A stretch of 25,487 nucleotides of DNA. Origin: Phycisphaerae bacterium. Its GTDB lineage: Bacteria > Planctomycetota > Phycisphaerae > Sedimentisphaerales > Anaerobacaceae. Location: positions 1 to 25,487 of the forward strand of contig DAOUVA010000005.1 in the NCBI GenBank assembly GCA_030667885.1, read 5' to 3'. Below the pieces are notes generated by a model that had not been told where the DNA came from, did not search any database, and worked only from the letters and a program-made list of their open reading frames with translations. Positions within the stretch are counted from its first letter, which is position 1. The number at the start of each line of letters is the position of its first letter. Both the position numbers and the translations under genes were made by a program. Below are positions 1-6,535 of the stretch, one piece after another.

Positions 1-1241
1 CTTATGAATATATTATCAAACAACCCAATTTCAATACCGACCCATATCAACAGCCGGGCTACTGGAAGAAAAGCACAACCACATACAAGCTCGAAGCGTA
101 TCGCTTAGATGGGACAATGATGTGGCGCTACGATATGGGCTGGTCCATCGAGGCCGGTATTTGGTATTCGCCGTGGATTGTCTATGATGTGGATGGCGAT
201 GGTAAAGCTGAGGTTTATTGTAAGGCCGGCGTCGGAGACCCACGGGACGAAAAGGGACTTGTCCAAAGCGGCCCGGAGTATCTGGTTAAAATCGATGGAG
301 AAAGCGGTAAAGTAGTAGCTAAAACGGCGTGGCTGAGTCGGGATGGATTTACCAAATATAACTATTACTGCCGTAATTTTCTTACGGTAGCGTATCTTGA
401 CGGCAAAAAGCCCTCATTGATAATACAACGTGGAACCTACAAGCTTATCAAGATGCAGGCGTTGGATAAGAACTTTGATCAAATATGGTACTGGGAGTCA
501 GCACAGGAAGAAAAAAAGTACGGAGGACAGAGTGGCCACGGTTTAATTACAGCCGATGTTGACGAGGACGGTAAGGATGAACTGGTTATGGGAGCCGCAG
601 TGATTGATGACAACGGCAAGGGTCTCTGGACTTTAGAGATGGGACATCCTGATGTTGCCTACGTTGCCGATATCGATCCGGATAATCCCGGGTTGGAGAT
701 TTTCTACGGGATTGAACCGCGACAGAAAACCGACGCAATCTGTGTAGTGGACGCCAGGACCGGTCGCAAACTATGGGCCCATAAGGAACCCACTCGCCAT
801 GTTCACGGCCAGGGAATGGCAGCCGATATCCTCGCAGATTCACCCGGTATGGAAGTTTATGCCGGCGAAAGAGATTTAAAGCAGCGGTGGCTTTATAGTG
901 CCAAAGGCCGGCTGATTGAGTTTACGGAAAGCGGTTCTCTGAGCCCACGTGCTCTCTGGTGGGATTCGGATCCTCAAAAGGAAGTAGCTGTCTCCGGCGC
1001 GATTCGTGACTGGGGTGGCGAGGCTATACAACCTATTGAAGGCAGGGTAATAGCGGTAGTTGATTGTCTGGGTGATCATCGGGAAGAGGTAATTACCAGC
1101 CTAAAAGGAGAGCTTCGCATTTACACGACAACCATACCTTCTTCTCAACAGCTTCGGTGTCTTATGCAGGACCATCAATACCGATTAGGCGTTGCTGCTC
1201 AGACGATGGGTTATTACTACCCGGCACAGTTGGGTAAATGA
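1..1241 (+). CDS. Rhamnogalacturonan lyase-like (PL11) protein, 5' end missing
   Basis: The frame is open from base 3, so the start lies upstream of the window; 412 codons are visible before the TGA at 1239. The text matches my memory of polysaccharide lyase family 11 and its planctomycete relatives: YKLEAYRLDGT, WRYDMGWSIEAG, YDVDGDGKAEVYCKAG, ADVDEDGKDELVMGA, EPTRHVHGQGMAADI and, near the end, GELRIYTTTIP and CLMQDHQYRLGVA. PL11 enzymes are secreted eight-bladed propellers that cleave the rhamnogalacturonan I backbone by beta-elimination and bind calcium through Asp-rich loops; the DVDGDGK and DVDEDGK stretches are such loops. The signal peptide, if any, is outside the window. Catalytic activity cannot be judged from the fragment, because many planctomycete relatives are annotated only as FG-GAP-repeat proteins. 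The stop overlaps the next start by ATGA, suggesting co-translation with tsaE. Confidence 0.75.
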   Translation, partial: YEYIIKQPNFNTDPYQQPGYWKKSTTTYKLEAYRLDGTMMWRYDMGWSIEAGIWYSPWIVYDVDGDGKAEVYCKAGVGDPRDEKGLVQSGPEYLVKIDGESGKVVAKTAWLSRDGFTKYNYYCRNFLTVAYLDGKKPSLIIQRGTYKLIKMQALDKNFDQIWYWESAQEEKKYGGQSGHGLITADVDEDGKDELVMGAAVIDDNGKGLWTLEMGHPDVAYVADIDPDNPGLEIFYGIEPRQKTDAICVVDARTGRKLWAHKEPTRHVHGQGMAADILADSPGMEVYAGERDLKQRWLYSAKGRLIEFTESGSLSPRALWWDSDPQKEVAVSGAIRDWGGEAIQPIEGRVIAVVDCLGDHREEVITSLKGELRIYTTTIPSSQQLRCLMQDHQYRLGVAAQTMGYYYPAQLGK

Positions 1242-1723
1242 TTCCGTTAAATGACGCCGGATCAGAGATGTTTATTATGGATATTAATACTATTTCGAAT
1301 TCACCGGAAGAGACCATAGAATTTGGTCGAAAGCTTGGCTCGCAACTAAAAGGGGGGGAGATTATAGGTATTTGTGGGCAGTTAGGCAGCGGTAAGACGC
1401 ATTTGATTAAGGGTATTGCAGCCGGTGCCGGGGCAGAAGACTGCAAAGAAGTTAATAGTCCAACATTCGTCATAGTTAATGAGTATGCCGGCAGACTGGA
1501 TATTTACCACATAGATGCTTATCGGTTGAATTCTGTTTCCGAGTTTGAGATGTTAGGCTTTGATGACTTCTGTTACCCTCGCTCAGTGGTTCTGATTGAG
1601 TGGGCCGATAAAATCGAAGCGGCGCTACAGGCTATAGACTACATTCGGATAGAGCTTGAACACGCAGGCGAATCCACAAGAAAAATACACATCGAAAATA
1701 CGCCCCAGTATATTGACTATTGA
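1238..1723 (+). CDS. tsaE: tRNA threonylcarbamoyladenosine biosynthesis ATPase TsaE
   Basis: TsaE is the small cytoplasmic ATPase that works with TsaB and TsaD to put the threonylcarbamoyl group on A37 of ANN-decoding tRNAs. The 161-residue product has the family's features in order: a P-loop GQLGSGKTH near residues 47-55, SPTFVIVNEY near 74-83, the HIDAYRL segment near 91-97 and the VLIEWADKI segment near 118-126. The length is close to the usual 150-160 residues. The start at 1238 overlaps the lyase stop (ATGA); in-frame ATGs at 1268 and 1277 also exist, and none has a strong Shine-Dalgarno sequence. A start at 1268 or 1277 would bring the N-terminus nearer to typical TsaE, so the exact start is uncertain. 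The gene appears coupled to an unrelated carbohydrate gene. Confidence 0.9.
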   Translation: MIPLNDAGSEMFIMDINTISNSPEETIEFGRKLGSQLKGGEIIGICGQLGSGKTHLIKGIAAGAGAEDCKEVNSPTFVIVNEYAGRLDIYHIDAYRLNSVSEFEMLGFDDFCYPRSVVLIEWADKIEAALQAIDYIRIELEHAGESTRKIHIENTPQYIDY

Positions 1724-1795
1724 TTATCATCTGTCCCTCCTGATTAGATAAGTTATCATTTCGTACCCATTCGGCTTTGCTCAGGGCAGGGTTTG

Positions 1796-1921
1796 ATGTG
1801 GAGTTCAGTCATATCTGATAATCTCACACCTACAAGTTTGGCAGCACGGGATTTGTTTCTTATATTTTCTTTGGATGGTTGTTTTTTGAAAGAGCAATCT
1901 GGAAGGTTTTCGGACGTTTGA
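1796..1921 (+). CDS. Possible 41-residue small ORF in the leader (doubtful)
   Basis: An ATG at 1796, preceded by CAGGG at a spacing of four bases, opens 41 codons ending in TGA at 1919. The product would begin MWSSVISDNLTP and contain a short hydrophobic piece, RDLFLIFSLDGCF. I recognise no family. Frames of this length occur by chance in AT-rich spacer, so the AGGG-spaced start is the only positive sign. Confidence 0.15.
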   Translation: MWSSVISDNLTPTSLAARDLFLIFSLDGCFLKEQSGRFSDV

Positions 1922-2044
1922 ATTTAGACTTTTATTTGCCATCCTGCGTTCGAATGAGATTGATTAGAAGTATATATTTTGTGTATTTTCGCGGTTTTTA
2001 ATATTAGGAGGGTTGAAACGGACAGAAGATTAAAGGTACGGTTA

Positions 2045-2079
2045 AGCAATGTATATATAGGGTTGATACCCTGATTGCT
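2045..2079 (+). promoter_or_regulatory. Two-part stem-loop in the prepilin 5' leader
   Basis: The outer arms AGCAAT (2045-2050) and ATTGCT (2074-2079) are perfectly complementary. The inner arms AGGGT (2059-2063) and ACCCT (2068-2072) close a TGAT loop. The two stems are separated by an eight-base bulge (GTATATAT) on the left and a single G on the right. The structure lies about 80 bases before the prepilin start, and no T-run follows it, so it is not a terminator. A transcript-stabilising or regulatory role is inference. Confidence 0.4.
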
Positions 2080-2156
2080 GAGGAAAAGTATTATGCTGAA
2101 TGTTGTGTGATTTATCAGACAGTAAGTAGAACTTTTTTAATGAGAAGGGGCAAAAA

Positions 2157-2606
2157 ATGAAATCTAAAAGAAGCGGTTTTACATTAGTCGAAATTCTGAT
2201 TGTTGTTGTCATTTTGGGTATTTTGGCAGCTATCGTAATTCCTCAGTTCACAGAAGCCAGTACCGAAGCCAAATTGTCAGCTCTGTGTACTGATCTTCAA
2301 ACGCTGCGTTCACAAATTGAGCTGTACAAAATTCAGCACAACGATAATCCACCTGAATTCGGTAACTTTATAGCACAAATGACAGGCACCACCGATATTT
2401 ATGGCGCCGCCACAGGTAGCGATTACGGTCCTTACATGCAGAAGATTCCGATAAATCAGTTTAATAACGATGACACCCTCGATGAAGATGCACTCATCGG
2501 CAATGACGGCGGTGGTTGGGAATATGATGACACCACAGGTTCAATCAATGCTGACGACAGCTATGATGGTGACAATGATGGCACGAAAGACCACATAAAT
2601 CTCTAA
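2157..2606 (+). CDS. Major prepilin, GspG-like / type IV pilin-like
   Basis: This is the probable main fibre subunit of the pilus or pseudopilus. The 149-residue protein has a short basic leader (MKSKRSG) cleaved after Gly7 by a prepilin peptidase, then FTLVE with the conserved Glu at +5 and the hydrophobic helix ILIVVVILGILAAIVIPQF. The following segment (TDLQTLRSQIELYKIQHNDNPP, with YGPYMQKIPINQF further on) resembles the GspG fold. The tail is rich in Asp and Gly (DDTTGSINADDSYDGDND), suggesting calcium binding as in GspG pseudopilins. A GAGAAGGGG ribosome site precedes the ATG. It is the first gene after a long structured leader and is followed by a strong terminator, which fits an abundant subunit made in excess over the rest of the cluster. 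Confidence 0.9.
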   Translation: MKSKRSGFTLVEILIVVVILGILAAIVIPQFTEASTEAKLSALCTDLQTLRSQIELYKIQHNDNPPEFGNFIAQMTGTTDIYGAATGSDYGPYMQKIPINQFNNDDTLDEDALIGNDGGGWEYDDTTGSINADDSYDGDNDGTKDHINL

Positions 2607-2643
2607 TGAATACTCTAACTTTAGAATAACAATGTTTATCCAT

Positions 2644-2688
2644 GGCTGACCAGGTTTAGCAAATTGCAAAAGCTGGTCAGCCTTTTTT
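2644..2688 (+). terminator. Intrinsic terminator after the major prepilin gene
   Basis: The perfect 10-base inverted repeat GGCTGACCAG (2644-2653) / CTGGTCAGCC (2673-2682) is followed at once by TTTTTT (2683-2688). The 19-base loop can form further pairs (TTT/AAA, GC/GC). This is a textbook Rho-independent terminator. The next gene starts 23 bases later, so downstream genes need read-through or their own promoter. Confidence 0.9.
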
Positions 2689-2710
2689 GAATAATATCGG
2701 GAGAGGGGTT

Positions 2711-3121
2711 ATGAGAGAGAAGAACCGTTTGTCATATACTGAGGTGATAAGCATAGCGGTCGTGTTAAGCGTGGCTGCTATGTCAGTTGTTCCGAAGTTT
2801 ACTGAAGCTACCCAGGAATCCAGGACATGCGAATTGATCGACGGACTTCATCAGATGCGTTCTCAGCTTGATTTGTACTGTGCTCAGCACGAAAACTGTC
2901 TTCCGCCGGTTAATTCTTTCGAGAGTTTCAAAACTGCTCTGACAACAAAGGTAGGAAAGTATGGTCCGTATGTTGACGATATTCCAGTTAATCCTTTTAA
3001 TAATCTAAATACGGTTCGTTTTGATGGCGAACCGGCAGGAGTTGGTAACGCCGGATGGAGAATTGATACAAAGACCGGATTATTCCAAGCAGATGATTCC
3101 GCCGCACATGCGGCTCTTTAG
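2711..3121 (+). CDS. GspG-like pseudopilin paralogue with degenerate cleavage motif
   Basis: The ATG at 2711 sits behind GAGAGGGG and is preferred to an in-frame TTG at 2687, which lies inside the terminator T-run. The 136-residue protein is clearly a paralogue of the upstream prepilin: PKFTEATQES against PQFTEASTEA, LHQMRSQLDLYCAQHEN against LQTLRSQIELYKIQHND, and YGPYVDDIPVNPFNN against YGPYMQKIPINQFNN. The N-terminus differs from a normal prepilin. Where GFTLVE is expected it reads RLSYTE, so Glu +5 is kept but Gly -1 is Arg and Phe +1 is Leu. A hydrophobic helix follows (VISIAVVLSVAAMSVV). It may be an unprocessed membrane-anchored minor subunit or a protein drifting away from pilin function. 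Three Cys residues are present, a feature not shared with the GspG-like neighbour to the same extent. Confidence 0.75.
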   Translation: MREKNRLSYTEVISIAVVLSVAAMSVVPKFTEATQESRTCELIDGLHQMRSQLDLYCAQHENCLPPVNSFESFKTALTTKVGKYGPYVDDIPVNPFNNLNTVRFDGEPAGVGNAGWRIDTKTGLFQADDSAAHAAL

Positions 3122-3137
3122 AAAGTGATGAGAAGTT

Positions 3138-3569
3138 ATGAAGAATGCGAAAGCTTTCACACTTGCTGAGGCAATGATAGCCACGGTTGTATTAGGTATC
3201 GCCGCGGCTGGCGTGTTGCTTCCATTTACGTCTGGAGCGGCTGTGCAGGCTGAAGGTATGCGAAGAACCTTAGGTGCAAAGTTAGCGAACGATTTGATGC
3301 AGGAGATTGTTAATACACCGTTTAATCAGATAGTAGCCGGATATGGTGCTTTTTCCGAAGCCCAGGGTCAGGTAAAGGATGCAGGTGGGGTGGTATTTAC
3401 AGACTCAAATTACACGATGCTCAGCAGGAACGTTAGCTGTCAATATGTTACTGTGCCACAACAACCGCCGCAAAGTGAACCAGAAAAATGCGATTTTATT
3501 CACGTTACGGTGCGAGTTTATTACAGTGGCAAGGAAATTGCGAGTATAAATCGACTTGTGAGTGAATAA
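3138..3569 (+). CDS. Minor pseudopilin, PilV/GspI-like
   Basis: The 143-residue protein begins MKNAKAFTLAEAMIATVVLGIAA: a short basic leader, Ala instead of Gly at -1 (a tolerated substitution in some pseudopilins), FTLAE with Glu +5, and a hydrophobic helix. PilV/GspI-type proteins are minor subunits of the priming complex at the pilus tip. The C-terminal half (CDFIHVTVRVYYSGKEIASINRLVSE) resembles the beta-strand end of PilV-like proteins. It starts 16 bases after the preceding gene with GTGATGAG upstream, and is followed after 33 bases by the PilW/GspJ-like gene, the usual I-J order. Assignment to GspI rather than another minor class rests mainly on order. Confidence 0.75.
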   Translation: MKNAKAFTLAEAMIATVVLGIAAAGVLLPFTSGAAVQAEGMRRTLGAKLANDLMQEIVNTPFNQIVAGYGAFSEAQGQVKDAGGVVFTDSNYTMLSRNVSCQYVTVPQQPPQSEPEKCDFIHVTVRVYYSGKEIASINRLVSE

Positions 3570-3602
3570 GAAAACTGAGTTTGGTATTCAGGTTTATCCC
3601 AT

Positions 3603-4214
3603 ATGAGAGATGTCAGATATAAGAAAGGTTTTACGTTAGTTGAGCTGCTGCTTGCTTTGATTGTTACCGGCATAATATTAGCCGCAGTGACTACACTGGC
3701 TTTTGCTGTGGGTGCTGCAAATGATACAACAGATGACACGAGCCAGAAACAGGCGCAAGTCCGTTTCGCAACACTTAGGATTTCGGAGCTGATTAGACAT
3801 TGCAAGTTGATATGTGGAACACCCAGCGGCGAAATAGCTATCTGGCGAGCGGACAATAATGGTGATGGACAAATCAATATAAATGAATTGGTCTTTATCG
3901 AAAGAGGGGCAGGCGGAGATTATCTGAGATTTTGTGAATTTCCTTTGTCAGATGCTTCAATAGTAAGCTTGAGCGATGTTCAAACGCTCTCAACGAGTAG
4001 TTACAGCGTTACGTACGTAACGTTAATACCTCAATGCTCAAATGTGCAATTTAGCTTTGATGCGCTCCCGCCATATAGCCGATTTGTGACTATTTCATTT
4101 GATGTGTTGGAAAATGGAATGGTCCGTCAGTACCAAATAAACACTACGCTTATCGGCTGGGCAGGTAATTTGCTTGACGCCGGCGGCAATAATATCGTGA
4201 GTGATGACGATTAG
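3603..4214 (+). CDS. Minor pseudopilin, PilW/GspJ-like, with EF-hand loop
   Basis: The 203-residue protein has a basic leader ending in Gly9, then FTLVELLLALIVTGIILAA, a standard class III signal with Glu +5. It lies directly after the PilV/GspI-like gene, where GspJ/PilW is expected, and its length suits that family. GspJ proteins sit with GspI and GspK at the tip of the pseudopilus. Residues 84-95 read DNNGDGQININE, an exact 12-position EF-hand loop (acidic or Asn ligands at 1, 3 and 5, Gly at 6, Ile at 8, Glu at 12), so calcium binding is likely. The tail ends in SDDD. No GspK-type gene follows; instead there is a gap of nearly 400 bases. Confidence 0.75.
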   Translation: MRDVRYKKGFTLVELLLALIVTGIILAAVTTLAFAVGAANDTTDDTSQKQAQVRFATLRISELIRHCKLICGTPSGEIAIWRADNNGDGQININELVFIERGAGGDYLRFCEFPLSDASIVSLSDVQTLSTSSYSVTYVTLIPQCSNVQFSFDALPPYSRFVTISFDVLENGMVRQYQINTTLIGWAGNLLDAGGNNIVSDDD

Positions 4215-4605
4215 TCTAAATCCACGAAAGCATAAGGCGGACTGATGACTGCTGTCGGCTAATGCTTATCGGTCTTTATATGCTATGAAAAGAAAAAACA
4301 AAAATATGTTAGTAATACCGATTTCATATCACGGCCCTATAAAAGGTTGGAATATTTCGTTAATTCCTGTCGTACTGTTTTGACGATTGTACCAATTCTG
4401 TTGGCCTTAACTGCAGAAGGTATAGGAGATGACATTTATGCTGGTTTATCTGTACTTGAAAGCCCCAAACAGGAAGATTTAATCTGATGGCTCTGTCGAT
4501 CTGGGCCGGTCGGATAATATGATAGATACTGTAGTTCATTTGGGCCCGTAGATTGGTCAGTAAAGATAGGTCATTAATAGGACGAAAAAAGAGCAAAGGG
4601 AAGTG
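4215..4605 (+). other. 391-base gap between pseudopilin genes, with gene-like debris
   Basis: No intact gene with a credible start is seen. An imperfect hairpin can be drawn at 4229-4266 (AGCAT/ATGCT outer arms, GC-x-GAC/GTC-x-GC inner arms), with no T-run after it. The middle holds reading-frame fragments that look more like protein than like random spacer (see the separate pseudogene entry). The position, between GspJ-like and GspH-like genes, is where another minor pilin (GspK/PilX) could once have been. Confidence 0.4.
4263..4487 (+). pseudogene. Possible decayed small secreted-protein gene
   Basis: One frame is open from 4263 to the TGA at 4485. Its second half reads like a signal peptide followed by mature protein: RTVLTIVPILLALTAEGIGDD, then IYAGLSVLESPKQEDLI. 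It has no ATG. The only ATG nearby (4285) is in another frame, reads MKRKNKNM, and stops at 4381; the two frames could be joined by one slip in the A-rich run around 4287-4305. After 4488, in yet another frame, GSVDLGRSDNMIDTVVHLGP continues before a stop. This pattern would fit a gene broken by frameshifts, but short open stretches can also arise by chance, and I recognise no family. Confidence 0.2.
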
Positions 4606-5211
4606 ATGATAATGTGCCGCAATAGAAAGAAGAGGGCTGTTAGGATGTTAAAATTAACATATCCACAGGCAAGGCTGGGTTGTTCGTATTTTAAAGGTAA
4701 TGACGGATGTAATTTACGAGGCCGATGCGCCGGCTTTACTTTGGTAGAGCTTCTAATTGTGGTTGTGATAATCTCGATAGCGGCATTAACAGCGATACCG
4801 ATGATGAGTTCGGCCGCCAGTATGCAGATTCGCTCTGCGGCAAATATGCTCACAGCGGACCTGGAATACGCCAAGAGTATGGCAATCAGCAGGGCTCAAA
4901 ATTTTTCAGTGGTATTTGATACCAGCGCAGACAGTTACTGGATAGAAGACAAAGACAGTAATCCATTACCGCATCCTGTTAAGAAGGGTTTCAATTACGT
5001 TATAGATTTTCAAAATGACGGCAGGCTGAAGAAGGTCGATATTGTTAGTGTTGATTTTGATTCAACCAGCAAAGTTACATTTGATTATCTTGGGAGTCCC
5101 TATAACGGCAGTAGCACTCCTTTGAACAATGGCGTTATCAACCTGCAAGCGGGCTCAACGACCTCAATAATTACAGTAGAGCCTGTTACAGGATATGTTT
5201 CGATTCAGTGA
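4606..5211 (+). CDS. Minor pseudopilin, GspH/FimT-like
   Basis: The protein (201 residues from the ATG at 4606) carries AGFTLVELLIVVVIISIAALTAIPMM, a typical class III signal, followed by SAANMLTADLEYAKSMAISRAQNFSVVFD, the hallmark of the GspH/FimT family (LRLARSEAI...-like helix, then the first beta strand). The last part (VIDFQNDGRLKK, VTFDYLGSPYN, TTSIITVEPVTGYVSIQ) matches the GspH C-terminal sheet. AAAGGG lies five bases before the ATG at 4606; a GTG at 4603 and an ATG at 4612 are alternatives. With these starts the leader before the cleavage Gly is about 41-44 residues, far longer than the usual 6-20, and includes several Cys. An internal ATG at 4645 would still leave a leader of 30 residues. 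Confidence 0.85.
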   Translation: MIMCRNRKKRAVRMLKLTYPQARLGCSYFKGNDGCNLRGRCAGFTLVELLIVVVIISIAALTAIPMMSSAASMQIRSAANMLTADLEYAKSMAISRAQNFSVVFDTSADSYWIEDKDSNPLPHPVKKGFNYVIDFQNDGRLKKVDIVSVDFDSTSKVTFDYLGSPYNGSSTPLNNGVINLQAGSTTSIITVEPVTGYVSIQ

Positions 5212-5227
5212 ATATGAACGCGGGAGC

Positions 5228-5253
5228 CAGCGGAATTGCCGCTGTTGCTTTTG
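5228..5253 (+). terminator. Possible weak terminator after the GspH-like gene
   Basis: CAGCGG (5228-5233) and CCGCTG (5239-5244) form a perfect six-base stem with an AATTG loop, followed by TTGCTTTTGTG. The T-run is interrupted, so termination would be partial at best. It sits in the gap before pilM. Confidence 0.35.
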
Positions 5254-5344
5254 TGAAAACAAGTTTACTTCTGTGTAAGAATTAAGTCGTAATTCTACTG
5301 CGAGCGAGGGAATGCCACAAACTACTGAGGAGGAAAATGTATAA

Positions 5345-6535
5345 ATGTTAAGCTGGGCTCTAAAAAGTCGAGGCTTGCTGCCGATAGGGTTGGACATAGG
5401 TCATAACTCTATCAAGATGATTCAACTACTGGTCAATGGAGAGCAGTTAAGTGTTATTGCTGCTCAGAAAACTCGCATTGATCACGGGATAAATGACGAG
5501 CAGGAAAAATATATGTTCATTGTTTCGGCTATAAAACAAATGCTTGCAGAGGGTCGATTTCATGGAACTAATGTTGTCTCATCTCTGCCGAATGATGGAT
5601 TGGAGATCACGAGTTTGAGATTGGCTGAGGACCAAAGTGATGGGATAGAGCAGGCTTTAAGGAAAGAAGTTGTCCAGCGTTTTGGATTAGACCCGGATCA
5701 AGACGCAATGCAGTATATGATTGCCGGAAATGTTCACCAGGGCGACGAGATTAAGAATGAGTTGATATTATTTGCGGCAGCTAATGAAACGATAAAGAGC
5801 CACATAGAGTTGCTTGAGCAAGCCGGGCTTAAACCAGTGTCAATAGATACGATTCCCTGCGCGTTGTTCAGGAGCTTTGAGAGGTCACTAAGACGTCAGG
5901 AGGACAGAGAACGTACGGTTGTTTTTGTGGATGTTGGAAATCAGTTTACCACTGTTGTCTTTGGTCGTCGTGGAGAAATCAGCTTCGTAAAGCAGATACC
6001 GGTTGGCGGGGAAAAATTCAATGAAGAAATTGCAGCTAAATTAGGTGTCGATATTAGCGAAGCTGAGATGTTGCGGGAAGCACTGCAAATGGAAAAGAGC
6101 TTTTCGACGCCGAATCATGACTTATTGGAGCAGCCCGATGACGGCAACGAACAGAAATTAGAAGCAACAACGCGACAGGCAATTGTTGATGCGGCAAGTG
6201 AGGTTGCTGAAGAGCTGACAAGAGAGATATCCCTATGCCTTAGATATTATACGGTAACATTTCGAGGCAAACGCGTTGGGCAGGCATTTTTTACCGGAGG
6301 AGGGGCTTACGAATATATTTTGCTTGATGTTTTGAAGAGGCAATTGGCTGTTGAGATTGAGGTGGCACAGCCGTTGAAAGGATTCGATATGTCAAGAGAA
6401 AGGGAAAATCTGAATTTTGATAGTGATAGGCGAGGTTTGCTTTGTGAGTGGGCGGTCGCTGTGGGACTTAGTCTCAAGGGCTGGAAAAGAACAGAGAGCA
6501 TGGATTACGAAACCTCAGAAGAGATACGAGTATGA
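5345..6535 (+). CDS. pilM: Type IV pilus assembly protein PilM
   Basis: PilM is a cytoplasmic actin-like ATP-binding protein that docks to the short N-terminal tail of PilN and links the inner-membrane platform to the motor. The 396-residue protein has the actin-fold phosphate-1 loop GLDIGHNSIK near residues 15-24, the phosphate-2 strand VVFVDVGNQFTTVVFGRRG, the segment FVKQIPVGGEKFNEEIA typical of PilM/FtsA relatives, and the adenosine-site loop AFFTGGGAYEYI near the C-terminus. The length is slightly above the common 350 or so. An AGGAGG lies 11 bases before the ATG. The stop overlaps the pilN start (ATGA), so PilM and PilN are probably co-translated. Confidence 0.92.
   Translation: MLSWALKSRGLLPIGLDIGHNSIKMIQLLVNGEQLSVIAAQKTRIDHGINDEQEKYMFIVSAIKQMLAEGRFHGTNVVSSLPNDGLEITSLRLAEDQSDGIEQALRKEVVQRFGLDPDQDAMQYMIAGNVHQGDEIKNELILFAAANETIKSHIELLEQAGLKPVSIDTIPCALFRSFERSLRRQEDRERTVVFVDVGNQFTTVVFGRRGEISFVKQIPVGGEKFNEEIAAKLGVDISEAEMLREALQMEKSFSTPNHDLLEQPDDGNEQKLEATTRQAIVDAASEVAEELTREISLCLRYYTVTFRGKRVGQAFFTGGGAYEYILLDVLKRQLAVEIEVAQPLKGFDMSRERENLNFDSDRRGLLCEWAVAVGLSLKGWKRTESMDYETSEEIRV

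Larger units (their letters stand above)
1724..2156 (+). other. 433-base leader region upstream of the major prepilin gene
   Basis: No convincing gene is seen here. It carries a two-part hairpin at 2045-2079, an AGGAGGG near 2007-2013 followed by only a six-codon frame, and a five-codon ATG frame (2093-2110) preceded by GAGGAAAAG. A 41-codon ATG frame at 1796-1921 is listed separately. AT-rich stretches around 1965-1985 could supply a -10 element, but no well-spaced -35/-10 pair stands out. I looked for the c-di-GMP-I (GEMM) riboswitch core and did not find it. Confidence 0.5.

Noticed and set aside
1840..1860. Sigma-54 promoter resemblance (TTGGCA...) upstream of the prepilin
   Set aside because: The GG is followed at the required distance by TT instead of GC, so the -24/-12 pattern fails.
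1724..2156. Cyclic-di-GMP (GEMM) riboswitch in the prepilin leader
   Set aside because: I looked for the conserved core strings of this class because HD-GYP and pilus genes are nearby; none was found. The two-part hairpin does not match it.
2687..2710. TTG start for the second GspG-like gene
   Set aside because: It falls in the T-run of the intrinsic terminator, and the ATG at 2711 has a good GAGAGGGG ribosome site at the right distance.
4229..4266. Imperfect hairpin after the GspJ-like gene as a terminator
   Set aside because: Arms are interrupted by mismatches and no T-run follows; mentioned only in the gap description.
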